Part shown: positions 1-6,333 of the stretch, piece after piece
Numbering within the stretch: the stretch's first letter is position 1
Layout: every line of letters begins with the position of its first letter
Assembly: GCA_934502625.1 (NCBI GenBank)
Contig: CAKSUQ010000012.1
Span: 10,415 to 74,414, forward strand
Direction of reading: 5' to 3'
From: an uncultured Gemmiger sp.
Lineage (GTDB): Bacteria; Bacillota; Clostridia; Oscillospirales; Ruminococcaceae
DNA: 64,000 nt
Made by a program: the position numbers and the translations under genes
The notes under the pieces: model-generated
Databases searched by the model: none
Told to the model about the DNA's origin: nothing
Seen by the model: only the letters and a program-made list of their open reading frames with translations

Positions 1-1189
1 GGCAGACGACGGCAGCCACCGGGGCGGCAATGCCGTCGAGGAAAATCAGCTTGGCAAAGTTGCACAGCGCCAGCGTGCCGCCGCAGAGGATGGCAATGCG
101 GAACTCGCGCCACAAAATCTTCGGCAGATCGTGGGGCTCGATGTCGCCGACGGCCATACCACGAATAATGGTGGAGGTACTCTGGCTGCCCGCGTTGCCG
201 CCCGCATCGGTCAGCATCGGGATGTAGGCGGTCAGCACCGTCACGGCGGCAAGGGCGTCCTCGTACCCGCGGATGACCATGCTGGAGAAGGTCGACGAGA
301 TCATCAGGAACAGCAGCCACGGCGCGCGGTTTTTGTACAGCTCCCACATGGACTGTTTAAAATACGGCTTGTCCGACGGGCCGATCGCGTTCATCTTCGC
401 AATATCTTCGCTGGCCTCGTCCTGCATGATCGAGATAGCGTCGTCGATGGTGACGATACCGACGAGGCGCTTCTCGTTGTCCACAACGGGGATCGCCAGA
501 TAGCCGTACTTCTCGAACATCTGGGAGACGTCCTCCTGGTCGGTCGTCGTGGTGACGCTCTGGACGTTGTCGTCCATCATGTCGCGGATCAGCTCGTTGT
601 CCGGGTCTTTCGAGAGGACGAGCGCACGCAGCGAAACGACGCCGATGAGAGTGCGGTCGCGGTCGGTGACATAGCAGTTGTTGATGGTCTCCTTGTCGAA
701 ACCGTTTTTGCGGATGGCCGCCATCGCCTGCGAGACCGTCCAGTCGGGGCGCAGCTCCATCAGCTCGGTCGTCATGACGCCGCCGGCGGAGTCTTCGGGG
801 TATTTCAGCAGTTCGTTGATCATGCGGCGGGTCGCAGGATCGGCCTGCCCAAGGATACGTTTTACAACGTTGGCGGGCATCTCCTCGACAAGATCCGTCG
901 CATCGTCGACGAACAGCTCGTCCACGACGGCCTTCAATTCCTTATCGGTCAGGCCGTCAATGAGGTTTTGCTGGGTTTCGGGCGTCAGCTCGGCAAAAAT
1001 TTCCGCCGCCAGATCTTTGGGACACAGGCGGAACAGCACAGGGAGCTTCTCTGGCGGGAGATCCTCGAACACGGCGGCCAGATCGGGCGCGGGCAGGGTG
1101 GCCATGACATCCCGCAGGCTCTGGTACTTTTTGGCATCATCCAGATTGGCGAGCATGGCGCGCAGGGTTGCGATCGTGGTGTCGGACAT
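1..1189 (-). CDS. mgtE: Magnesium transporter MgtE (C-terminus cut by window edge)
   Basis: Magnesium channel/transporter of the inner membrane. Reading the minus strand from ATG at 1189 gives an uninterrupted frame to the window edge. It holds the MgtE N-terminal superhelical domain (about residues 1-130), two CBS domains (about 135-260, with the GVVSLRALVLS and GIVTIDDAISIM segments), a plug helix, and the first membrane segments, including the conserved TDAGGNAGSQST stretch near residue 330. The gene continues beyond position 1, so the last few membrane helices are missing. The ribosome binding site AGGAGG lies inside a terminator hairpin just upstream, which points to leader-controlled expression. 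Family membership is clear from the domain order; only the truncation limits the call. Confidence 0.93.
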   Translation of the reverse strand, partial: MSDTTIATLRAMLANLDDAKKYQSLRDVMATLPAPDLAAVFEDLPPEKLPVLFRLCPKDLAAEIFAELTPETQQNLIDGLTDKELKAVVDELFVDDATDLVEEMPANVVKRILGQADPATRRMINELLKYPEDSAGGVMTTELMELRPDWTVSQAMAAIRKNGFDKETINNCYVTDRDRTLIGVVSLRALVLSKDPDNELIRDMMDDNVQSVTTTTDQEDVSQMFEKYGYLAIPVVDNEKRLVGIVTIDDAISIMQDEASEDIAKMNAIGPSDKPYFKQSMWELYKNRAPWLLFLMISSTFSSMVIRGYEDALAAVTVLTAYIPMLTDAGGNAGSQSTSTIIRGMAVGDIEPHDLPKILWREFRIAILCGGTLALCNFAKLIFLDGIAAPVAAVVC

Positions 1190-1219
1190 AAAAAAGCTGC
1201 CTCCTTTTCAGGCGGCAGC
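1190..1219 (-). terminator. Attenuator hairpin overlapping the mgtE ribosome binding site
   Basis: On the minus strand GCTGCCGCCT, loop gaaa, AGGAGGCAGC and six T run straight into the ATG. The 3' arm contains the Shine-Dalgarno AGGAGG, so folding would both terminate transcription and hide the ribosome site. Confidence 0.75.
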
Positions 1220-1426
1220 CAGACACATTCCGATTTTGAGCAATGCAAAGCAGAGCAACACCGTGCGCCTATTTTTGCGTACAGTTTGCTTTGGTTTGCC
1301 CATTGAAAATATGGTGGCTGCCGTTATTGAAGATACATCGGTACACAGGACTGGGACTGGGAGTATCCATTGTGACAACCACCTCACATGTAATTGAATT
1401 TTTACCAAACGGCGCTATTCGCACCT
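1190..1426 (-). promoter_or_regulatory. Structured mgtE leader with aptamer-like hairpin and terminator (candidate Mg-responsive riboswitch)
   Basis: About 235 nt separate the predicted transcription start from mgtE. A long imperfect hairpin spans 1313-1383. Its 3' strand contains CGGCAGCCA (1315-1323), which is exactly complementary over 9 nt to TGGCTGCCG (1213-1221), the 5' part of an intrinsic terminator placed directly before the start codon. The two pairings exclude each other, which is the layout of a terminator/antiterminator switch. The leader lacks the conserved core of the known M-box as I remember it. Function is inferred from position in front of a magnesium transporter. Confidence 0.6.
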
Positions 1427-1432
1427 ATAGTT

Positions 1433-1461
1433 AGGATACCATCTTCCCGCGTGTTAGTCAA
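1433..1461 (-). promoter_or_regulatory. Promoter of mgtE leader
   Basis: TTGACT (1456-1461) and TATCCT (1433-1438) on the minus strand are separated by 17 nt, giving a start near 1426. Confidence 0.6.
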
Positions 1462-1493
1462 CGGTAAATTTCGGCATTTGACGAATTTTTTCC

Positions 1494-1601
1494 GTGCGTG
1501 CCGCCGATCTGCTGCAAGCCTTCCGCGACCCGGCGCTGTCCGCCGTCTGCAATCTCAACATTGGACACGCCGCGCAGAAGATCACCTTTACAAAAAAATA
1601 A
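1494..1601 (+). pseudogene. Remnant resembling the C-terminus of a peptidase S66 (LD-carboxypeptidase-like) gene
   Basis: A short plus-strand frame ends at TAA 1599-1601 and reads ...DLLQAFRDP followed by AVCNLNIGHAAQKITF. The pattern 'P(V)xCNxNxGHAxxxxT' resembles the end of LD-carboxypeptidase (S66) proteins. There is no upstream coding continuity because an in-frame stop lies just before it. It looks like the surviving 3' end of a deleted gene. The assignment rests on about 20 residues and is weak. Confidence 0.3.
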
Positions 1602-1634
1602 CGCGCACCGTCCCTTTAGCAAGGGGCAGTGCGC
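1592..1634 (-). terminator. Intrinsic terminator of the Ntn-hydrolase/acyltransferase unit
   Basis: GCGCAC (1603-1608) pairs with GTGCGC (1629-1634), with a further CCC/GGG stem inside. On the minus strand the hairpin is followed by a T run at 1598-1592. Confidence 0.7.
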
Positions 1635-1646
1635 GCGGAAGCAGGA

Positions 1647-1679
1647 TCACATGACAAGCTGGCGGAAATAGGTCGTGTT
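1647..1679. repeat. Direct repeat copy 1 flanking the acyltransferase insertion
   Basis: Positions 1647-1670 are identical over 24 bp to 2841-2864. The next 9 bp differ at two positions. The sequence is the 3' end (last codons and stop) of the Ntn-hydrolase gene, here detached from it and followed by the gene's terminator. Confidence 0.85.
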
Positions 1680-1695
1680 TTCTTTACTCATAAAC

Positions 1696-2829
1696 TTACT
1701 TTTGCATAAAAATACGCCCAACATGTGGGATAAGGCTCAACCCCCACACAAGTGCGAAAGACACTACGTATATTCCAAAAGAGAACACAACCAGTTTGAG
1801 CGCATTCCCCGTTGCTCTCCGCGTCAAAATCATAAGTATTGGTTCATGTACAAGATAAATCCCAAACGAATTTCTCGAAAGTACTGCTGCCGTGCTTTGT
1901 ATCCGCCGCGGTATCTTTACCGTGTAGAGAAGCAAGAACACGCAGCACCCTAACAACGGAAGCGTAAAATAGCTATACCATACATTGTAGGGTGCGCCAT
2001 GTTCATACATAAAGATTTGCACAAGTGCTGTTCCCACGAAAAGCAAAAATGTGCATCCTACAACTGCCAAACGAAGCACAGGCTTAATAAGCCATTGTTT
2101 TATCTGTACCCGATAACGAGCTATTACATAGCCAAGCGCAAGATAAAAACCATAGACTCCTCCGCTGTAGCTTAAGTCTGCCTGTGCGTACACACTCCAA
2201 TCCGGGCGGTATAATTGCAGCATCATGTTCGCTGCAGGTACTATATACAGGTACACATAGGTAGCAAGCAACAGTCCTGCCAGCAGCTTGCCCGGTATGC
2301 GATGCAAGGCAATCGCCACAAATGGTATAAACAGATAAACGGACAAAATCACGGGCATATACCATGTATGTGGCAGACCCGCATGTTCCAAAAACAGTGC
2401 TCGCAACAGGTATTGTCTCAGATTAAATCCCGTTGCGTTATACCATGTAAGAAAGATACTATACAGTAGTATCCAAATTTCCCACACAACAAGTAACGGC
2501 AAAAAATTATGCGTGTAAAACCGCTTTATCCGTGTTTCATCATAGGTGCGCGACAAAAGCAAATACCCTGACAGAAGAAAAAACAATGGCACCCCCGTCC
2601 GTCCGAACGTAAATGCCATAAACATCAGCCACTTTGTTGCGGGAGCTGCCTGTCCAACGAACTCCGCATTCAGTGGAAACAGCGCTTCCACTGAATGATT
2701 CACGACCACACAAAACGCAGCCAATGCACGGATAACATCCAATGCCACTTCCCTGTTTTGCGTTCGGTCCGCCTGATGCTGCAATTTTTCAGTAGCAAAA
2801 ATCATCTTTGTAATTCGAACATTTTCCAC
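1696..2829 (-). CDS. Membrane acyltransferase (acyltransferase family 3)
   Basis: Integral membrane O-acyltransferase, likely modifying a cell-surface polysaccharide or glycolipid. The N-terminal block with ALDVIRALAAFCVVVNHS contains the family-3 motif with the catalytic-type histidine. Then follow FGRTGVPLFFLLSGYLL and about ten hydrophobic helices, ending near NSFGIYLVHEPIL. I chose GTG at 2829 because AGGAAAA lies 9 nt upstream and overlaps the TGA of the preceding gene, which implies translational coupling. ATG at 2805 is the alternative but has no ribosome site. The coding sequence is clearly more AT-rich than its neighbours and is bracketed by a 24-bp direct repeat, so it was probably inserted. 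Substrate is unknown. Confidence 0.82.
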   Translation of the reverse strand: MENVRITKMIFATEKLQHQADRTQNREVALDVIRALAAFCVVVNHSVEALFPLNAEFVGQAAPATKWLMFMAFTFGRTGVPLFFLLSGYLLLSRTYDETRIKRFYTHNFLPLLVVWEIWILLYSIFLTWYNATGFNLRQYLLRALFLEHAGLPHTWYMPVILSVYLFIPFVAIALHRIPGKLLAGLLLATYVYLYIVPAANMMLQLYRPDWSVYAQADLSYSGGVYGFYLALGYVIARYRVQIKQWLIKPVLRLAVVGCTFLLFVGTALVQIFMYEHGAPYNVWYSYFTLPLLGCCVFLLLYTVKIPRRIQSTAAVLSRNSFGIYLVHEPILMILTRRATGNALKLVVFSFGIYVVSFALVWGLSLIPHVGRIFMQK

Positions 2830-2840
2830 GTTCTTTTTCC

Positions 2841-2873
2841 TCACATGACAAGCTGGCGGAAATACGTGGTGTT
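2841..2873. repeat. Direct repeat copy 2 (3' end of the Ntn-hydrolase gene)
   Basis: Copy of 1647-1679, here forming the last codons and TGA stop of the upstream gene. The duplication brackets the acyltransferase. Confidence 0.85.
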
Positions 2874-3422
2874 GATGCTCTTGTCTTGGGCGGCCATCTT
2901 GGCGATGCAGCCGTCGAGGGTGTGGGCGACATCGTCGAGGCTGTGCCAATTGGCGGCCTGCGGCTTGACCTCGTTCTCCAGCCACGGAGCGACGTCGGTG
3001 TGGGAGCAGGCGCCCTCGATGAGGTACGCGCCGGGGCGGCCGGCCTGCGTCTGCGGCTCGTAACCGTCGACACTGCCCATCATCGTCACGACGAACTGCC
3101 CCTTGCGGTTGCGGCCGCCCACGATGAGGCGCACGCCGACCGGCTGCACCGAGACAGTCGCGGCTTTCTCGCGCAGAATTTTGACGACCTTTTCCAGCGT
3201 CAAGTACTGGGTCTGGTACTCGTCGACCGCGTTGATGATCTGCACGGCGGCCAGCGTGTCGCCCGCAAAGCCGACGATGACGTTGCGGTTGATCTTGCGC
3301 ACCTTGGGCAGGTCGTTTTTGATGACATGGGGTGTATCGCCGGTGATGGGCTCCTCGACATAGCGGCCATCGCTGACCATCGCGCAGAAGGCATCGCCGC
3401 ACACGGCTAAAATCGCACTCAT
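2841..3422 (-). CDS. Ntn-hydrolase-fold protein (proteasome-subunit-like), 193 aa
   Basis: Small cytoplasmic protein beginning MSAILAVCGDAFCAMVSDGR. The alternating beta-strand start, the later NRNVIVGFAGD and the VGVRLIVGG segment resemble HslV/proteasome-beta-like Ntn-hydrolases annotated without a substrate in clostridia. No N-terminal catalytic Thr follows the Met, so activity is not implied. ATG at 3422 was chosen for AAAGGA 12 nt upstream; an upstream extension would run through its own promoter. The 3' end is the sequence duplicated around the acyltransferase. Function not known. Confidence 0.7.
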   Translation of the reverse strand: MSAILAVCGDAFCAMVSDGRYVEEPITGDTPHVIKNDLPKVRKINRNVIVGFAGDTLAAVQIINAVDEYQTQYLTLEKVVKILREKAATVSVQPVGVRLIVGGRNRKGQFVVTMMGSVDGYEPQTQAGRPGAYLIEGACSHTDVAPWLENEVKPQAANWHSLDDVAHTLDGCIAKMAAQDKSINTTYFRQLVM

Positions 3423-3458
3423 AGTTTTTCGTTCCTTTGCATGTATTGTGATACAAGT

Positions 3459-3487
3459 ATTGTAGCACGAATCCGGGCGGGGCGCAA
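3459..3487 (-). promoter_or_regulatory. Promoter of the Ntn-hydrolase gene
   Basis: TTGCGC (3482-3487) and TACAAT (3459-3464) on the minus strand with a 17-nt spacer and a TGn extension. It lies back to back with the plus-strand promoter at 3491. Confidence 0.55.
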
Positions 3488-3490
3488 TGC

Positions 3491-3519
3491 TTGACACAGG
3501 GGAAAAAGCGCGGTATAAT
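3491..3519 (+). promoter_or_regulatory. Consensus promoter driving a short plus-strand RNA
   Basis: TTGACA (3491-3496) and TATAAT (3514-3519) with exactly 17 nt between them: a perfect sigma-A promoter with no protein gene behind it. Confidence 0.85.
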
Positions 3520-3525
3520 GATAAC

Positions 3526-3623
3526 AGAAAAGGCACTGCGACAAGCGGTTGACCCTTTCGGTGTTATAGTTAAAAGGTTAACCTAATAACCGTCACCGGC
3601 CAGGGTGGCGGTCATTGCTTTTT
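3526..3623 (+). ncRNA. Candidate antisense antitoxin RNA (about 98 nt)
   Basis: The RNA would start about 7 nt after TATAAT and end at an intrinsic terminator. It has no open frame. It converges on the 29-codon gene read from the other strand and overlaps its last ten codons. Two 8-nt blocks near its 5' end are exactly complementary to the 5' leader and to the ribosome-site hairpin of that gene's message. This is the layout of antitoxin RNA II in par/Fst-type loci. Boundaries are inferred from promoter and terminator. Confidence 0.65.
3589..3623 (+). terminator. Terminator of the antisense RNA, shared hairpin with the small gene's 3' end
   Basis: ACCGTCACC (3589-3597) pairs with GGTGGCGGT (3604-3612), followed by a T run at 3619-3623. 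On the minus strand the same hairpin holds the small gene's stop codon and has a weaker T tract. Confidence 0.8.
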
Positions 3624-3682
3624 ACAACTAGGCTCAATGTAAAGGTCTTGCGACCGATATAGAACGTAAATGTAAATCGCAT
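3593..3682 (-). CDS. 29-residue hydrophobic/basic peptide, candidate type I toxin
   Basis: The peptide starts MRFTFTFYIGRK, continues TFTLSLVVKS and ends in a charged NDRHPGR tail, a short hydrophobic peptide with a basic C-terminus. The ribosome site AGGAGGTGA is optimal but sits in the 3' arm of a CACCCCC-gaaa-GGAGGTG hairpin (3688-3705), the self-sequestration seen in type I toxin messages. Its promoter is at 3767-3795, leaving a roughly 80-nt leader with a second hairpin. A convergent short RNA overlaps its 3' end. I do not recognise the peptide as a named family; toxin function is inferred from the architecture. Confidence 0.6.
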   Translation of the reverse strand: MRFTFTFYIGRKTFTLSLVVKSNDRHPGR

Positions 3683-3766
3683 GGTCTCACCTCCTTTCGG
3701 GGGTGGAGCCAACCGCCTGCCGTTGTGCAGTGCCTTGCCGCCTGTTGGAAAACAAGCGGCTTTTGT

Positions 3767-3795
3767 ATTATAGCAGGTTTTTCGACGATATGCAA
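3767..3795 (-). promoter_or_regulatory. Promoter of the small-peptide message
   Basis: TTGCAT (3790-3795) and TATAAT (3767-3772) on the minus strand with a 17-nt spacer; start near 3760. Confidence 0.8.
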
Positions 3796-3841
3796 GCAAA
3801 TTGCCCACAGGGATATGCTTTCCCCGTGGGCAATTCCAATT

Positions 3842-6088
3842 TTAATGATTCTTATAATAATTGATCAAGCACCCATCTGCCAGAATCTGCCGCTCGGCAT
3901 CGGTCATGGCACCGAGGCGGACGGTGAACTTCACTAAGCCGCCGTCCGGCTTGACGGCGACGGCATCCAGCTCGTCGGCGGCCTCCAACAGCGCCTTGCG
4001 CACGCCGGGCAGGTAGACGTAATCGCCGTTGTCCAGCACGGCGGGGTCAGCCACCAAGAACGGCAGCATACCCCAGTTGATGCAGTTGGAGCGGTAGCGC
4101 TTCGTCGCGTACTCACAGGCAAAGTTCGCCGCGCCGCCCAGCACGCGCTGGCAGCTGGCGGCCTGCTCGCGGGCGGAACCGTCGCCGGGCTTGTTGGCAA
4201 AAATCGCCGACCCGATGTTGGTATTTGCCGCGTCGGGCGTGTAGCCCAGCTTCTTCAAATCATCGTAGACACGCGCAGCTTCCTCAGGCAGTGTACCCTC
4301 GCGGCGGGCGTCGTCCAGTGCCTTCACGGCCTTGGCGTTCGGCACGTAGGCCGGGTCTTTGCGGGAGAGGGTGAACTCCGCCAGACGCAGCGGGTTTGAG
4401 CGGAAGGACGACGTCTCGCCCGACGGGATCAGCTCGTCGGTGGTCGTGACGGGGTCGGTGATGTAGCTGACGATCTTGACCAGCAGGTCATCGGTCAGGG
4501 CGGGCTGCTCGGGCCAGTCCTTGATGTTCGGGCCGAATTTCAGCGCGTAGTCCGGTTCCGGATGGCCCCAGCCGTTGTAGACGCGCTTGTCGTAGACACC
4601 CTGCTCAAAGTGGTAGTCGGGCACGGTGTACTCGACGTCGGTCAGCTCGCTGGCGGCGGTCAGGTAGCCGCCGTTGGCCGCCGTGGCCGCAATGGAACGG
4701 GCGTCCATCAGGGCGACAGCGCTGATCTGGCCCTCGCCGGGCTTGGAGCCCTCGCGGTTCGGGAAGTTGCGGGTCGTGTGGCGGATGGAGAACTCGCCGT
4801 TGGCCGGGGTGTCGCCCGCGCCGAAGCAGGGGCCGCAGAAGCACTCGCGGAAGATGCCGCCGGCGGAGACAATGTCCGCCACAGCGCCGTTTTTGACCAG
4901 CTCCAGATAGGTCGGCATGCTGTCGGGGTAGACGCTGAACTTGAACTCGCCGTTGCCGCAGCTCTTGCCCTTGATGATGTCCGCCACGGCGCAGATATTT
5001 TCATACGTGCCGCCGGAGCAGCCGGCCACAACGCCCTGGTCAACGTAGATGCGGCCATCGTCGCAGATCTTGCCGACGAGGTCCATCTCGACCTTGCCGC
5101 CCAGCTGCTTGTTGGCCTGGTCCTGCGCGGCCTGCAAAATCTCTTTTGCGTTGGCCTTGAGCTCGCGGATCGGGTAGGCGTAGCTGGGGTGCATCGGCAG
5201 CGCGATCATGCACTCGACGGTGGAGAGGTCCAGCTCAATGCAGCCGTCGTAGTAGGCCGCGTCGGCGGGGCGTAATTCCTTATAAGCCTCGGGGCGGCCA
5301 TGCTGCACAAAATATTCCTTCGTAACATCGTCGGTCTGCCAGATGGAGGACCAGCAGGTCGTCTCGGTGGTCATGACGTCGATGCCGTTGCGGTAGTCGG
5401 CAGAGAGGTTCGCCACGCCGGGGCCGACGAACTCCATGACCTTGTTCTTCACATAGCCGTTGGCGTAGGTCGCGGCGACGAGCGCCAGCGCGACGTCGTG
5501 CGGGCCGACGCCCGGGGCGGGCTTGCCGGTCAGGTAGATGGCAACGACCCCGGGATAGCTCATATCGTAGGTGCGGCCCACGAGCTGCTTGGCCAGCTCG
5601 CCGCCGCCCTCGCCGACGGCCATCGTGCCGAGGGCACCGTAGCGGGTGTGGGAGTCAGAGCCGAGGATCATCCGCCCGCAGCCGGACATCATTTCCCGGT
5701 TATAGCTGTGGATGACCGCCATATTCGGCGGGACATAGATGCCGCCGTACTTGTGCGCGGCGGAGAGGGCAAACTGGTGGTCGTCCTCGTTGATGGTGCC
5801 GCCGACAGCGCAGAGACTGTTGTGGCAGTTCGTCATGACATAGGGCAGCGGAAATTCCTTCATGCCGGAGGCGCGGGCCGTCTGGATGATGCCGACATAG
5901 GTAATGTCGTGGCTCGTCATCGAGTCGAATTTCATGCGCAGATCCTGCATGGAATCGCTTGTGTTATGCGCCTTGAGGATGCCGTAGGCGATGGTCCCTT
6001 TTTTGGCTTCGGCCTCGGTCACACCCGCCGGGGCCGTGGTCTGGGGGACGCCGTTTACAAGATAAACGCCATGGTCGTGCAGTTTCAT
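3842..6088 (-). CDS. Aconitase-family hydratase
   Basis: 748-residue 4Fe-4S hydro-lyase of the aconitase superfamily, expected to interconvert citrate and isocitrate. Visible features are GSDSHTRYGALG (substrate loop), three likely cluster cysteines in AGCSGGTYEN and ECFCGPCFGAG, SIRHTTRNFPNREG, and a C-terminal swivel domain with the NCINWGMLPF region. Length fits mitochondrial-type aconitase. ATG at 6088 follows GGAGGGTTCTCCC; upstream sequence in frame is repeat DNA. It lies downstream of isocitrate dehydrogenase on the same strand, with citrate synthase divergent, so it probably supplies 2-oxoglutarate for glutamate. A related hydratase activity cannot be excluded. Confidence 0.88.
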   Translation of the reverse strand: MKLHDHGVYLVNGVPQTTAPAGVTEAEAKKGTIAYGILKAHNTSDSMQDLRMKFDSMTSHDITYVGIIQTARASGMKEFPLPYVMTNCHNSLCAVGGTINEDDHQFALSAAHKYGGIYVPPNMAVIHSYNREMMSGCGRMILGSDSHTRYGALGTMAVGEGGGELAKQLVGRTYDMSYPGVVAIYLTGKPAPGVGPHDVALALVAATYANGYVKNKVMEFVGPGVANLSADYRNGIDVMTTETTCWSSIWQTDDVTKEYFVQHGRPEAYKELRPADAAYYDGCIELDLSTVECMIALPMHPSYAYPIRELKANAKEILQAAQDQANKQLGGKVEMDLVGKICDDGRIYVDQGVVAGCSGGTYENICAVADIIKGKSCGNGEFKFSVYPDSMPTYLELVKNGAVADIVSAGGIFRECFCGPCFGAGDTPANGEFSIRHTTRNFPNREGSKPGEGQISAVALMDARSIAATAANGGYLTAASELTDVEYTVPDYHFEQGVYDKRVYNGWGHPEPDYALKFGPNIKDWPEQPALTDDLLVKIVSYITDPVTTTDELIPSGETSSFRSNPLRLAEFTLSRKDPAYVPNAKAVKALDDARREGTLPEEAARVYDDLKKLGYTPDAANTNIGSAIFANKPGDGSAREQAASCQRVLGGAANFACEYATKRYRSNCINWGMLPFLVADPAVLDNGDYVYLPGVRKALLEAADELDAVAVKPDGGLVKFTVRLGAMTDAERQILADGCLINYYKNH

Positions 6089-6110
6089 GGGAGAACCCTC
6101 CGTTTTGTTT

Positions 6111-6329
6111 AGATAATAGATAAAAGATAATAGATAATAAAAAGTGTGGAGTTTTCTCCCTTTGGTCGAAAACGGAAACGTAGGGGCGGGGCTCTGCTCC
6201 GCCCGAAAAGTCCGCCACAAGGCAAGCGCCCACGGGCGGAGTAGAACCCCGCCCCTACGAGTATTTTTCGAGCGGTGCGCCAGCGACGCGATCCACCAAT
6301 TTTATTATCTTTTATCTATTATCTTTTAC
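6111..6329. repeat. Composite palindromic repeat: C-type ends enclosing a B-type palindrome
   Basis: The ends are inverted copies of a simple AGATAATAGATAAAAGATAAT-like repeat (6111-6140 and about 6300-6329). Inside, 6180-6258 is a B-type inverted repeat, GTAGGGGCGGGGCTCTGCTC against its complement. The same end motif recurs at 32683-32815 and 47575-47697. No coding content. Confidence 0.75.
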
Positions 6330-6333
6330 CTTT

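Larger units (their letters stand above)
3541..3759. repeat. Two pairs of 8-bp direct repeats in the toxin/antitoxin-like locus
   Basis: ACAAGCGG occurs at 3541-3548 and 3752-3759; CCTTTCGG occurs at 3554-3561 and 3693-3700. Because the two RNAs are transcribed in opposite directions, each direct repeat makes the RNAs complementary to each other away from the overlap. The second pair covers the start of the toxin Shine-Dalgarno. Confidence 0.7.

Noticed and set aside
1190..1426. Calling the mgtE leader an M-box riboswitch
   Set aside because: The conserved core segments of the M-box that I can recall are not found in order; only scattered short matches. Kept as unassigned structured leader.
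1696..3468. A 590-codon frame joining the acyltransferase to an N-terminal extension
   Set aside because: Its first ~190 codons are the Ntn-hydrolase gene read in the wrong frame. Composition, a stop-overlapping ribosome site and the Ntn reading frame show two genes.
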